A stretch of DNA of 64,000 bases, taken from Anticarsia gemmatalis (Eukaryota > Arthropoda > Insecta > Lepidoptera > Erebidae). Shown one piece after another: positions 25,375 to 38,095 of this stretch. The translations under genes were made by a program, and so were the position numbers. Within the stretch, counting starts at the first letter, position 1. Every line of letters begins with the position of its first letter. Where the stretch lies: the NCBI RefSeq assembly GCF_050436995.1, contig NC_134765.1, forward strand, positions 2,445,501 through 2,509,500. Direction: 5' to 3'. The notes beneath the pieces were generated by a model, which worked only from the letters and a program-made list of their open reading frames with translations, made no database searches and was not told the origin of the DNA.

Positions 25375-25460
25375 GATAATGCTTGAAAGGCTTCTCAGCC
25401 TTTCGAGCATTATCCTGATTCTTGGCGTGTGTGGAAGAGATTCCACACACGCCAAGAATC
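25375..25460. repeat. two adjacent inverted repeats (twin hairpins)
   Basis: Hairpin 1: arms 25375-25392 and 25397-25414, 18 bp with one mismatch and a 4-base loop. Hairpin 2: arms 25417-25435 and 25442-25460, 19 bp perfect with a 6-base loop. Only two bases separate them. Confidence 0.9.
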
Positions 25461-26693
25461 GTATTCATTACTTATTGTTACTCTTTGAACCCCATCACTG
25501 TATTAGCAGCTGCCAAAAAAATCCTTGCGAATTAGCATCCTCGTCATTAATTTTGTCATTCAGATTAACAACGCATGTTTTACTGTGACACACACGTGAC
25601 GGCTGTCAAACAATAACTTACGTTACAATGCAGATTTTTCATAAAGCCACAGAATCTATTGAAAATTGTGGTCCATTTTTTACATGTCCGAATGTTTCTT
25701 CACATTGTATAATATATAATCGCTCTACACAAAGCTACTGTGTAATATTTAAATTTTACTTGTTTGGCAGTTAGACACTCAATATAGTGATTACATTTTA
25801 ACTCGGTAAATTATCTTGTCATTTCTTTTCATTTGTCGACGACAACTTCAGCAAATCCTCAGGATTAAGCGTTTATGATAACAAAACATTGTAAAGTATG
25901 CAAATAGGATATGTTGAGAAGATTATTCTTTTATTTTATTTATCTTAAGAATCATCCCGTTAAATTAGAACAAGGTTGATACGGACTAATCCCTTTTACT
26001 TCCTTACCAAGTACTTTTATATTGCTTAGTATAACCTTGATTTGAACTTTTGGCCTGAATAGTGTCTAAAAATCTATGTTTTATTGAAATTTAAGAAACT
26101 ATTTTTATTAAAATATATTTACTATTAATGTTTAGACCTAAATGGGTGTAATCGAGAAATTATTTCAAGGACATGTCTATATTTGAAAGCGAATATCAAT
26201 GAGCATACTATCAAGCTGTTTTGTTTTGGACCGGTAATATTTATATCGGCAATAGCTGATAAACAAGTTTATCAATTTAAAAAAAACAGTAAATAAATAG
26301 GTTTCGAAGTAAAAAAAAATATTTTTTACGAAAAGACTGATCCTTAGAAAGTGTTGGTGTTTAAATGTCCATGACAATATTATTTACTTACAGTCCTGTA
26401 TAATAAGATAGCTCATCACACATCATAAAAAATATTTGAAGAAATACGGAATATATTCTCTGCGTGAGATTAAACTCAGTCCATTAAGAGCTTGCGCTAA
26501 TGCTTCGTATACATTTTAGTTGAATCAGCGGTACAGCACCGACGCGTCCCAACACTTACGAGAAAAATATCGCGAAAATATTCAAGATGGAAAAAAATAA
26601 TTTATTTCTATAGTGCCTAGTGTTATAAATACTGTTTATTGTTGACATTTTAGTGGCTAATTTTTTAAATATTTATTTTAATATAAATTCAAA

Positions 26694-29600
26694 ATGGTGT
26701 ACAAAATATCGGAAATGAGAGAAATTAATCTGCCTGTTAGCAGAATAAGATCTGTATCGGCACAGGTAAGTTTTAAATATTATTACTTATATATTTTTTT
26801 GTTTTTCCTTATGTGGTTTCAAAATGCACGTGCGGTTAACTAAAGACAAAAGTAATTAATATCTCATTTAATTTTGAAAAAGCTGAATGGAAAAATAAAT
26901 ATAACAGTCATGATCTAATACTCTAATCACAAATTTCATTAATCTTAATTCATGTATTGATTGTTTAATAATTATTTCGCGTCATATTATTTATCTAGAT
27001 CAAAAGAAGATACTCATATAAGACACTTCAATCTTACATAAAACGTAATTCTTCATGTTTGAAACAAAACACGATTTACATAACAAAACGGGAGTTTTGT
27101 TTTTGTAATTTTCGTAAAGATTTTGACATAAAAGAAAAATAGGCAGTAGTTTAACTGCCTTTACAAAGAATTAGAATGATCCCGCAATTTTCATTGTATC
27201 GCTCAATTGTAAAGATTATTGTATCGGTTTCATTTGGTATATAGAGATGTCTATTATAATAACAAAAGAGTTTCCAGACGTATTCATTAACTACAATATC
27301 CAATATTGTAATCATCATACAATCATACCGGCGCTTTGATTGATTGATTCTCTCACAACAACCAAAATCAACTCGTAGAAAAACCATATCCCTTCAGAGT
27401 CCTGTTGCTGCATTACTATATACCTACGGGCTGTGTTTCATATTATACTAGAGGCCGCCCGCCACTTCGTCCGCGTGGAAACCCTTCTCTTGTAAATCCC
27501 GATCCCTCAGGAACTCCAGGATAAAAAGTAGCCTATGTGACATTTTGAATCTTCAGCTACCTATATACCAAATTTCGTCATAATCCGTTCAGTAGTATTT
27601 GCGTGAAAAATTAACAAATATCCGTACATACATACTCACAAACTTTCGCATTTATAATTTTTGTTGGATATTTTGTGATATTCATAAAAGCAACATACAG
27701 TAACACTTCGTTTTGTTTGAAATGCAGAGAACTGAAATGTTCTATCCATTAGCTACGATAAAAAATTGACAAATATTGGGCATTGGAATAGAAATAAATA
27801 CTCCAAAAAGAACAATAAATAAGGCAATAGTCAAGCTTTGTAATATTTAGCAAAACCAACTCTAATGCCATGTTGTAATTTATACTAAGACCCCTTTAAG
27901 TAGCCACCGGCAATTGCAGTAAACAAAGTAATATATGATTATACCATTATCACGGTCTGAAAACCCATGAATTGTGAACCATTAATACATCCCAGCTTTT
28001 GTGACAACAATATAGCACAATATTGAGTTGCGACAAGGACAGCACGAACAATGACCTGTATGTAAAACTAAATATACTAATTACTAAAATTATGTCATAA
28101 AATGAGTAGTATGACTACTTACTATTTAAATACTTCTAAAACACTTGTAAATATTGTAGCTTAATTATTTTAAGTAAACGCTTGATTTTGCTTCTGTTAC
28201 GCTTAAATTTCGTAGTGACTAACTGACTATCTTCCTGCTGCTACTATTGAATAAGTTTGTACCTGCCTCTCTGATACCGATCGGTAGCATAAATGACTGC
28301 AGATCAAAAGGTCCCAGCTTCTATTCCCATATGAAGCTAAAGGTTTACGTATTTCGATACACCCTTGCCAACAGGCATTAGTTCACGGATTCACGAACTA
28401 TTTGATGTTTTATAAACATCAAATAGTTCGTGAATCCGTCATAGGCAACAATAGCAGTATTCAAAACCAATGTTTGTTAAATAGAAATTCTACAGTCAAT
28501 TGTCGCTTGTTGCGAAGCAGGTAGGAATTACTCATCCTCATATTATATGTTTATATATTTATTTACTAGCTGTTACAAGCGACTTCGCTCACAGTGCGAG
28601 GTAGTTGTAACTTTTCGCGATTGAAAGTCCCAGTCACTCTACAAGCCTATAAATCATAGAAAATCTATGTCGCTTAGATTTAACAAACGCAAGGACTAAC
28701 AAAAGAACAATCAGATATAACATTAGTTTATCCATATTATCCCACTCTTCAACCCCTCAAACATCTCCACTAGAAACGTTACAAAATGTTGTTAAACAGT
28801 TTGGGCAGGCAAAAAGACCAACAGACACACATTCAGATTGTTATAAACTACTAGCCTTTACCCGCGACTTCGTCCGCCGCCTGAATTTTCCCATGGGAAT
28901 GCGTCATTTTCCCGGGGTAATAAGTCTACGTCCTTCCTCGGGTATCATAATATCTCCATACCAAATTTCATGCAAATTGGTTCAGTAGTTTAGGCGTGAT
29001 TGAGTAGCAGACAGACAGACAGAGTTACTTTCGCATTTATAATATTAGTATGGATAGTATGGATCAACGTCTATAATAGCTCTCGTAAAGTCGTGTCATC
29101 GTATTAATAAGAGCTGTCGGCTCAATGCAAAAAAGGTCGTCTTAGCAAGGTTCATCCGTCCTTCTTTCGACAAATCAATGTTCCGTACTGTTATATTTTT
29201 TATATATAGACTTCCGTCAACACAGATTGTACTGTAAATGTTTTTACTAATCTTTTTTTGTCCTACGCGTAGTTAAATATTTGATCTCAATCAATCAATC
29301 AATTCGTAAACCAATTAATTCATTGTATAGATCGTTTTCTTATACGTCGTTCTTAATGGTTAAGGTATCAACACTCTGATTGATTAGTTACTATCGTTCA
29401 CACAATGGAACAAAATATAAGTATTTGTCTGATCCACGAATTGTTGTTTTGGGCCTGGTTATATTTTTGACATACGATAAGTTATATAATGCGGGAGTTC
29501 TGTTTACCTGACTGCGCAACGCTAACGGATAACCATTTTTTTTTTAATAAATAGTAACTTGCTAGTTCAGTGGATATAACTTATTATCGTTTTGAAAAAC

Positions 29601-32600
29601 GCAAGGCTCGATCACTATTTTCTTTATTAAACCGTAACTATCCCACTGCTGGGCAATGGTTTACTCCCAAACGGGGGAGTGAGTTAGCCTTTGAGACCAC
29701 CACGCTGATTTACTCATATACATTTTAAATACATACAATATAACGGAATAATATGCATGGTTTCGTAATATAATGGCGCGTATAATATTTAATGTGTTTC
29801 AATATACGTGTGTTATGAGGATGTAAATGAAACGTGATTTTCGAAATTGCGACAACGACAATGTGTCACGTGTTTCTGTTTCTTGAAGGATGCTCATTAT
29901 TTTTGAGATAATACATTGTTCTCAGTTTTTAATAATAAGCTATAGACGATTATGTTAGTTGTCAACCAGACTTGAAGTATATCGTCAAATTTAGATTAGA
30001 TAATTTCCTGCTGCTAAAGATTTTTCATCGAAACTTGATAATTAAACCTCATTTATTTATTTACTAAAAATATTTTTTTTTCAATTGTTTCTTTAATTTT
30101 AAATGAATTAAAAAAAATACACTCATTGTATATGGCTGTTGAAAAAAAATATTATGATTTTTTTAAGTTTCATATTAAGAAAATGTACATAAAGTTTATA
30201 TATTTTTTTATTGTCAATTGTTACAAAGTTGTCTTGTAATTTTTACGGTCTCACATTAAAATGCTAAACTATGTATGAATACATGCAACCATTTAGTAAA
30301 TAATAACATAGCACGTGTGAATCTCATTAATTTTTATTGTTTTCACACAAATTAAACGAAATGTAACTATTTGCTCAAAGATTAAAACCACAAACCAACC
30401 GTTTACAAAAGATAATAAAGAATATTAGTCACAAGACATACTTATGTTTTATACCATTATATTTCCTCTATCCGATACTAAATGTTCTTTAAGCTAGTGA
30501 ATTTTGCAACAATCTGTTTATATGTGTTGGATTGCACTACGCAAAGTACTATAGCTACCATTGGTACCAAGTAAGACGGTAACAACTGTTCTGACGGCGA
30601 TACGTGCTTTTCAATTCTCATTAGGTAGTTCAGTCTCATAGCCCAAAATTTCAGTCATAGCAATTACTAACCCTTGTTGAGTAGAAAACCTTAGCAAAAT
30701 CTTTAATGCCTTTTCTCTTACTCAACGAGAGACGAACCTCCGATTTCAGATTATCAATCGCATTCTCTTACACTACACATCTGCTATCTTTTTGCTATTT
30801 CTTTATTTTTTATCACTAACAAGTTATTGTTTATTTTTTCCAGCTCATAGCTTCTATGGCTCCGAATCTCCTATTACTAGACTTAGGAATGGCTATCAGC
30901 TTCGTGACGATCGCACTGCCAGATCTACTTAATGCATCTGAGGGTCTTTCCCTCAATGAAGAACAAGCATCTTGGTTCGGTAAGCATTTATATTTAAAAC
31001 ATTCCTGTCAGATTTTAGTATTGCAATAAAACTTTGAGCTAATCACCATTAAGGAAGGCTTTACACTTACACGATTCTTGTAACAATTAAAACAAAAATA
31101 ACGATTATATCTTTGCCACAAATTTTCAATAAATCGTAATAATTATTGTTAAATATTTAAAAATGAGCTTGATCCACAGATATTAGTGAAATAGGACTGG
31201 TTTTAAAATATATCTTTAATCTGCAAGTCATGTAAAGTCGCAGAACTTTAAAATATTGTCAACAATGCCGCGTGACTTAAGATGCTATTATTTTATGTTT
31301 TTGTAAAAATAATGGGAATTTATGTACGCATTCAAAGTCTGCTACTTAGCAATTATTATGACTCATAGTACGTTCCGCGTATGCCAGTATAATACTGCGT
31401 TGATTCATAAGAAAGGTTTAGGTTGTGATATATACATATAACAAAGGCTTTAGGGTTGCGATCGGGCAGAACGATGTCTACCGTATCTCCAAAGAGATCA
31501 TTATAATATGACTGATACTCAAAACATCTATCTAAATAACAATAGATTGTTTGCTAACAACATTGATAGAATAATGTTGAGCCATTATACTCATACAGAC
31601 GACCAATCATAATAAATATCTTATACGTTTTCACTTTCACGGCAGTCGTATTGTTTTATGTTATTTTTACGAGTCTCGTTTTTACAATACGAGGTGTACA
31701 AACGTGAGCTTAGATTATCGGAACACTAGTTGTTGGCCCAGACTCCGGGTATACATATCTTCAGGTTCAGAGTATTCAATAATATGTTAGGTTTCAAACT
31801 AAAAAACGCATATATATTTTGGTTTTCAAGCCAAAATAACCGTACCTACTCATAATTTTTCATATTTATAGTAGTATCAAATGGATTAATATGACTTTAA
31901 TTTTCAGGCAGTCTACCATTCCTATCGCAGCCTTTCGGAGCTCTAGCTTCAGGGCCGATAGTGGACTATTTCGGCAGAAAACGAGCGACATTCTTAGTGA
32001 ACATTCCTCATGTAATAGCTTGGATTCTCATGTACTTCTCGTGGAACCTTCCCAGTCTGTTCATTGCTAATGCACTCCTGGGCCTCGGCACTGGCATCAT
32101 GGAAGCTCCTATCAGCTCTTACGTCAGTGAAATCTGGTATGATAACTACTTTTTTTTTACTATATTTTGAATTAGATTTTCGGGAAAAAATGACTCTACC
32201 TATTCAATTTTTTAACTTTATTTTAAATTAAATTTTGGGGGGTCAATGACTCTATCTTTTTTTATTGTATTTTTAATTAAATTTTCGGAGGAAAATGACT
32301 TTATCCATTACAAGGTATTTAACGGGTCATTCATGCTATTAATCTTTCTTCATTCAGTTTACCAACTATAGCTATAAAATAAAGAGAGCATATATCTTAA
32401 ACGTGACTACCACGAGATGTAATTACAATGTAACTACCGCATGTTAAGGTTATGAGTCTATTACACTTGTATGTATGATGTGCCCTTCAAAACCAATGCT
32501 CAAAACCATTTTGAAGAACTTTAGTACGCAGGTGAAGGTAAACACGAATCATGTTTTCCTTCACCTTTTAAAGGAACGGAGTAAAGAAGCAACCACTTTA

Positions 32601-35600
32601 TGATAATGTGTTTGCCTTCCTTTGAAGACTGATCGACATAGCTGATATAGATTTTTAGAGTGATAGATAAAGGAAGGAAAAATGGTATTTTTCGAAGAAG
32701 AGCATACAACTTTCTTGAACAAAATATTAAGCTGTAGGTACATATACAAAAAAGTACATACGCTACTATGCTTTTTTTGTTAGAAAGATTACTCAAGTAC
32801 CTACTTAGAATTGCTCTCGTGTGGCGGGAACTTATTTAGTTTCAGCAAAAACAAAAGATTTAGATAGGCTCCTAATTAAACCACCTGCGTACATTTCATA
32901 ATTCAAGATTTGCATGTCTCATTTCAGTGAGCCGTCAGTCCGTGGCGCTATATGTACAGTGACTCAGCTGTTCCTGTCCATCGGTATGTCAGCGATGTAC
33001 ATGCTAGGAGCTGCAACGTCCTGGCGCATGGCGGCTCTCTTATCTCTGTCCGTACCTATCGTCACTATGCTTATGGCGTTGTTTGTGGTGAGGAGTTGTT
33101 TGGATTTAATTTAATCGTCTGCTGTTGATTGCTAGTTCATTATTTAGTTTAAGGGAAGAATTGGAATCAAATTTTGAATAAGAACTGCTTGATCTCCTGT
33201 AACGTTAACCTCTTGCTAGTGTTGCTCAACGTTTTTGTAATACAATCTTTTGTCATATTATGTCTGCTACGCCTCGACCTTCCAACTCGAAGATACGATC
33301 AATCAGACAGGTCTATATCAGTTAATTAACTTTTCCTGTGTTTACTATGAGATTTAAGATTCGTGAAATTTAATCGTCTGCTGTTGTTTGCTAGTTCATT
33401 ATTTAGTTTAAGGGAAGGACTCGAATCATATATTGAATAAGAACTGCTTGGTCACCTGTATCGTGCATGCTAGTGGTCAACGCTAGTGCTAGTGCTACGC
33501 CTCGACCTTCACACTCGAAGATACGATCAATCAAACAACCCTAGTTTAGTTTTCCTTTTCGATGTGTGCTAAGAGATTTAAGATTCGTAAAGCAAATTTA
33601 ACCGGTCCCTTCTATTATGAGAAAAGAAAGCTTGGAGTCTACAACGTCGACTCTGCTAAAGAATGTTGCAAGATCTGCAAGGTTTCTTCACGAGGTTTAT
33701 TAATTCAGTACCTCGCAATATGCAGTGCAATGAGCCTTCTTGTCAAACACATTAATCTGATGAGCACATACTACAATTACAACAGTGACATTATTTTAAA
33801 ACGCTTCTTCCTCAAGCGTCACCTTCAATGTTTTAGTTTCCTTCCTACTAACGCAACAAAATGTGTTAAGCATCTTAAATATGAGTAAAAAAAACAAAGT
33901 TGTAAAAGTAATAACAGAAGGAAAATTGTGAGAAGTTTTTTGAAGGAAGGAAAATTTTAACTAAATATATTATTAACTAGTTAGTTTTCTGTCAGCGATT
34001 ATCTAATAGTCGGAAATCGAATCGGAATTAACACGATATCCCATCTTCTTTTGGTTTGCTTTACGGCATTGTCTACTGGTCGTAGTTTCAGGATCTATCC
34101 ACCATTTTCTAAAGGCATGAGACCCATGCCCAGCAATTGGTTAAATGTATATTTTATATGGTTTATCAGGTGCCTAAGAGTTCTTTAGAACAGTTCTTGA
34201 AGGTATGCAAAGTCCCCAACCCGTACCTGGCCAGCGTGGTGAACTTTAAGGTGTAACCCGCGTGGTGGACACATTACAGGAGTATTAATGGGTTACATTT
34301 ATTTATTTCGTTTTATTTATCAGGTGCCAGACACACCAGTCTGGCTGTTATCCCGAGGTAAAGAACAAGACGCCTTGAAGTCCCTCTGTTACCTCCGAGG
34401 ATGGACCTCACCAGACAATGTTCGTGAAGAGTTTGATGAACTCGTGGTATATGCTAAGACTATAGACAGCTGCGTTATATGCAACAAGGAAAATACAGAG
34501 AACAAACATGAAAAGGTTGAAAACGAATGCGAACATGACAAGATCAATATTATAAAAAGGTATATTTTGTTTCCAAATTTTAACTTAATCGTAATATATT
34601 GGACATTTTTGGAGGCTGAAGCCTGTGCTGTAGTATATTTTTTAATTATTGTTATCCGGGTATCATCACAGTATACCTACAGAAGTATGCAAACGTGTGA
34701 TAGCTCTTTGGTAATTAAAACTTCACTTTTAGACGCATATCGGCAAAAGAGACAAGAAGGGATCCTCTCGTATCTATATTATGCAATTTACTTTTGTAAT
34801 TGTGACGTTTTCGAATATCTGTTCAGTTTTCATTTTATTAGTATTTATACCGTGATCTTTGTGGTCTTCTTCGCTGCCAAACATTCTTCGCCTATTATAA
34901 TTCCATGACTAAATATGTATAATATGCATAACTTGGTATATTTTCTCAGATCTCTGTTTAGCCCTGTAGGAACAGTAGTTGATTTTGTATAACAATATGT
35001 ATTTTTTTCTCAGCTTCAATGAAAACATGTTTTTCTTTACAGATTTTTCATGAAGTTCAACATAATAATGTTATGTAAAGAGACGTTGAGGCCGCTGTTC
35101 TTCAGTTTGATGTACTTCATGTTCTATGTAATGAGTGGTCTCTACCCCATCAAGCCCAATATGGAGAACGTATGCGGGGCTATGGGCATGGCTGATAATG
35201 GCAAAACTATTGTGGTAAGTATTTCCACGATTTATTACTTACTTATTTTTTTACCTATGTATTTTTAATACAATTGTTACATTGAAAATGTTTTGTGTTT
35301 ATTGGGACTTTTACAAACATGCAATCAATATAGTCTATACAACTATTAGTATGTCATATCTTTTGTTTACACGGGGATCGAACCCACACCAAATATGCAC
35401 ACAATATGCGTAAAACTACTGAGTTATAAAGATGCAGTGCGCTATATTATCATCATTTTACGTACGGAATACATTAATTTGATGAATTCTTAATACCTTT
35501 TGTAAAACCAATCACGCTTTCAACGGCTGATATAAAAGTGTTTTCTGAAACTCTTAATATAGCCTACTTCCGCTATTCGTGTTGGCACAATAAACACTTC

Positions 35601-37660
35601 GTGTTCCGACGATACGCTATTACTTAGCATAATAAGTATAAAATCTTATATCTAATGAGTCTTGAAACAATTTCGCGTGCAATAACTAGAATTATTAAGT
35701 TTACACGTCCACCGAGCTAATTCAAAGGCAAAAGTATGTTTTCGTAAAACTTCTATTAATTTATTGATTCTGTGATATAACAGTGACATATTACACTTAA
35801 GTTGTTATAAAAAATCCTAAACACGACAAAATTAACATGAACACCATTTGCAAAATTCCAAAAAAAATGCCGTAAAATTTTAAAACTTAAGAAATGTTTA
35901 CATTCCACAGTCCACACAGCTTATAACAAATCGCGAAATTTATCACTATAAAGCAAAAACTCTTGCATAACATTTCAATAGTTGAAAATCTCAGTAAAAA
36001 TCTTTCGTTCCCCTGTCAAAACAATGTAAAACAATTAGTGGTTTATCATTACAATAGACCAACTCATATTAGTAAAACGTCAAACAATTAAACCTGCTAA
36101 TTATCTAGTCCATATTTTACGTCTAAATACATTTTTTAGGCTTAGTTAACCAAATTACGTTCTGTATTCTATTGTGATTAGGAACGCTAATTTATGGCTG
36201 CTATAGACTTATAACTTTACAAGAGATTTATGCTTACCATTGTATTTTCATAGTAAAATGTACTTTTTAAACATTGTACAACAAGTAATATTGTATATTG
36301 AAGCACTATTTCAGTACTTGAGACAATTTTTCATTTTGTCGGATATAGCATAACTCTAAAGCTACTTACACATTGAAAAGTGACTTGCTTAGCTGTATAA
36401 TTTACATTTTTGATCAACGAAGGCGCCTACCCGCGTCCGATTAATTTTAGTTTATTACTTTCACATAACTACTCGTCAAAGGCTAGGCGCCAATCTAGCT
36501 GTCAAATCCTTATAAGAAAAAGAACAAATACTATCTGCCACGGAATAATCTTATATCTTACTAAACATTTTCATAGGGGTGCAAAATTAATTAATGTTTG
36601 TAACATAGCTACAATAATATCACCCCTATTATACCCAAAGGTATAAGGAGAATTGTATAAAATACACCTTCGTTTCGCCATTATTAAGTCATTTAAGGAG
36701 CTCTTTTCCAAACTCCTGGCTACTATTTATTACTAAATACATAATAATACATATTTTTATTTCCAGGTAATGGTAGGAGTACTATCATTCCTAGCCAGCG
36801 TCATTGTCATAATTGGAATCAAGTACCTTGGCAAGCGAAAACTAGGCATTCCAGCTATGTTTGGTACAGCTATATGTTGCACGGGTCTCAGTGTGTACGC
36901 GTCATTACATTTGAGTGACAAAGTATTCTCGTACGATCCCAAGACTTTCCCAGAAGAGAAGAGTGTAGTTCCTTTAGTATTATTCTATGGGTTGACTATT
37001 TTTACTGGTATTAATGTTTCCTGGATATTGCTCGGAGAGGTGTTCCCATTCAGGTACGCCATCAATTCTAGTGATATTTAATAAGTAGATTATTTTAAAG
37101 ATTACTGAGTCATGGAACACATTTTAATTATCAAATAGTAACGAGTACGTTTTATAATTAAAAAGAACTGCATTTAAATATCTTGCAGCTAATTTAGGGT
37201 CTGCTCTCAGACCAAATGTTTGATGAAAATCGATAGCAGCAATCGGCAAATGTATCGATTAGTATAGTATAATAACACCCTAAACCTTCACCAAATATTC
37301 TAATAAAGTGCAGTTAGTAATTACAAGATATTAGCAGAAGCTCTGTACTAATATCAAAATGTCTTACTTTCCAGGAGTCGAGCTACCTCACAAGGAATAG
37401 CAGCTGCCTGGAACTACATAGTCACATTCGTGGGCGCCAAGACTTTAATAGATTTAGAAACTAATTTCAAATTGACGGGTGTTTTTGCCACATACGCCGC
37501 ATTTGGGTATATCGGTACCTTATACCTTTATCTCTATATGCCAGAAACCGAAGGAAAGACATTACCAGAAGTAGAATCTTTCTACCATGGAAAACATAGG
37601 ATATTCGCCGACGATTGGTTCGTCAACATGTTCAGAAAATCAAAGAGAGAGAAAAATTAA
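26694..37660 (+). CDS. sugar porter of the major facilitator superfamily, Tret1-like (transporter B)
   Basis: Eight exons: 26694-26765, 30844-30979, 31908-32136, 32928-33087, 34324-34559, 35043-35214, 36767-37053, 37375-37660. Total 1578 nt, 525 aa, all GT..AG. Exons 2, 3 and 7 match the lengths of their transporter A counterparts exactly (136, 229, 287 nt). Motifs: SWFGS, GPIVDYFGRKR, GLGTGIMEAPISSYV, PDTPVWLL, CKETLRPLFF, VFPFR..R and PETEGKTL. It is a tandem paralogue of the gene at 2357-14355, diverged in sequence but co-linear. Two differences: an extra intron (34560-35042) interrupts what is one exon in A, and exon 4 is one codon longer. The first exon is not conserved between the two. 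Substrate is inferred only from family: sugar, possibly trehalose. Confidence 0.93.
27447..27669 (-). mobile_element. Lep1-like Helitron relic in transporter B intron 1
   Basis: Plus-strand read begins actagaggccgcccgccact, includes ataaaaagtagcctatgtga and ataccaaatttcgtcataat, and ends ctttcgcatttataattttt. The order of blocks is that of reversed Lep1-type elements, in diverged form. Confidence 0.65.
28385..28439. repeat. perfect 26-bp inverted repeat with a 3-base loop
   Basis: Arms 28385-28410 and 28414-28439 are exact reverse complements around TAT. It lies in intron 1 of transporter B. Confidence 0.92.
28565..28847 (-). mobile_element. diverged Helitron-like relic
   Basis: Starts actagctgttacaagcgact and continues to a cagacacacattcagattgt tail just before the next Lep1-like copy. 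Only the ends resemble the family, so the call is tentative. Confidence 0.4.
28849..29054 (-). mobile_element. Lep1-like non-autonomous Helitron in transporter B intron 1
   Basis: Near-identical to the copy at 10665-10869: ctagcctttacccgcgactt, gggaatgcgtcattttcccg, ggtttcagtag-type block and tttataatattagtatgg end. High identity suggests relatively recent activity. Confidence 0.75.
29628..29715 (-). mobile_element. SINE family 2 fragment
   Basis: Contains tcccactgctgggcaatggt and ttgagaccaccacgctgatt-like blocks matching the fuller copies at 51605 and 58388. Confidence 0.6.
33109..33600 (+). repeat. direct tandem duplication in transporter B intron 4
   Basis: Two units, about 33109-33369 and 33370-33600, share taatcgtctgctgttg, gctagttcattatttagttt, tgctacgcctcgaccttc and gagatttaagattcgt in the same order. 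The second unit is shorter through internal deletion. The first unit starts about 20 bases after the exon 4 donor. Confidence 0.85.
34190..34255 (+). mobile_element. SINE family 2 fragment, opposite orientation
   Basis: ggtatgcaaagtccccaacc followed by tggccagcgtggtg is the reverse complement of a block in the copies at 51605 and 58388. Confidence 0.6.
37195..37283. mobile_element. short relic related to the TIR element at 37792
   Basis: Begins ttagggtctgctc and ends taataacaccctaa, with an internal atagcagcaatcgg and tgtatcgat similar to the right part of the element at 37792-38057. It lies in the last intron of transporter B. Confidence 0.4.
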
Positions 37661-37723
37661 AAATATTTTGTATATTTTAGGCTTAGTACAAATTAGACTA
37701 GATCCAATTCTGTTTAAAACTAA

Positions 37724-37729
37724 AATAAA
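37724..37729 (+). terminator. polyadenylation signal of transporter B
   Basis: AATAAA about 64 nt after the TAA at 37660. Confidence 0.65.
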
Positions 37730-37791
37730 TTTTGTTTTTTTTTTATTTAAATCTAGTTGCCAGTTCTTAATCCTTACCTGTGAGTATTTTA

Positions 37792-38057
37792 AGGGTGTTA
37801 CCTCAATAGTCTATCGGCCGCCAGTCGATAGTAGAATACACTAATTAGTCGACATCGGTCCATAACTATTATTACATTAATTAATCAATTGATTGACAAT
37901 CATAGTCAATCAGTGACATCAATCTCGATCTGCATGAATTAATTTTGCCCAATTATTAAAAGGTTTTTCGCACCAAAGCAAATGGGCCTATCAGTAGACA
38001 ATCTTAATCAGTCAAAAGCAGCAATAGACGATCGATAGATACATTTGGTAACACCCT
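37792..38057. mobile_element. small TIR transposon (MITE-like)
   Basis: Ends in the inverted repeat agggtgttacc / ggtaacaccct and has related ctatcg..cgatag blocks inside both ends. It holds no ORF of note. It sits exactly between the convergent 3' ends of transporter B and the serpin. A target-site duplication is not clear. Confidence 0.55.
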
Positions 38058-38095
38058 AAAGAGCATTATGACATCACGATTCCTAAACTACAAGT

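Larger units (their letters stand above)
22793..26693. other. intergenic region between the Kazal/mucin gene and transporter B
   Basis: AT-rich, with no recognisable conserved exon apart from the candidate 5' exons of the Kazal/mucin gene. Contains SINE-tail-like scraps near 23460-23560 and two adjacent hairpins at 25375-25460. The 5' leader of transporter B should lie just before 26694. Confidence 0.5.

Noticed and set aside
33562..33888. 108-codon ORF in transporter B intron 4 beginning MCAKRFKIRK
   Set aside because: It starts in a tandem duplication, has no recognisable domain beyond a few cysteines and no conserved flanks. Probably chance or a repeat relic.
34324..34908. Continuous ORF running from transporter B exon 5 into the following intron
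   Set aside because: The part after 34559 shows no similarity to the paralogue, while splicing to 35043 restores the conserved KETLRPLF segment.
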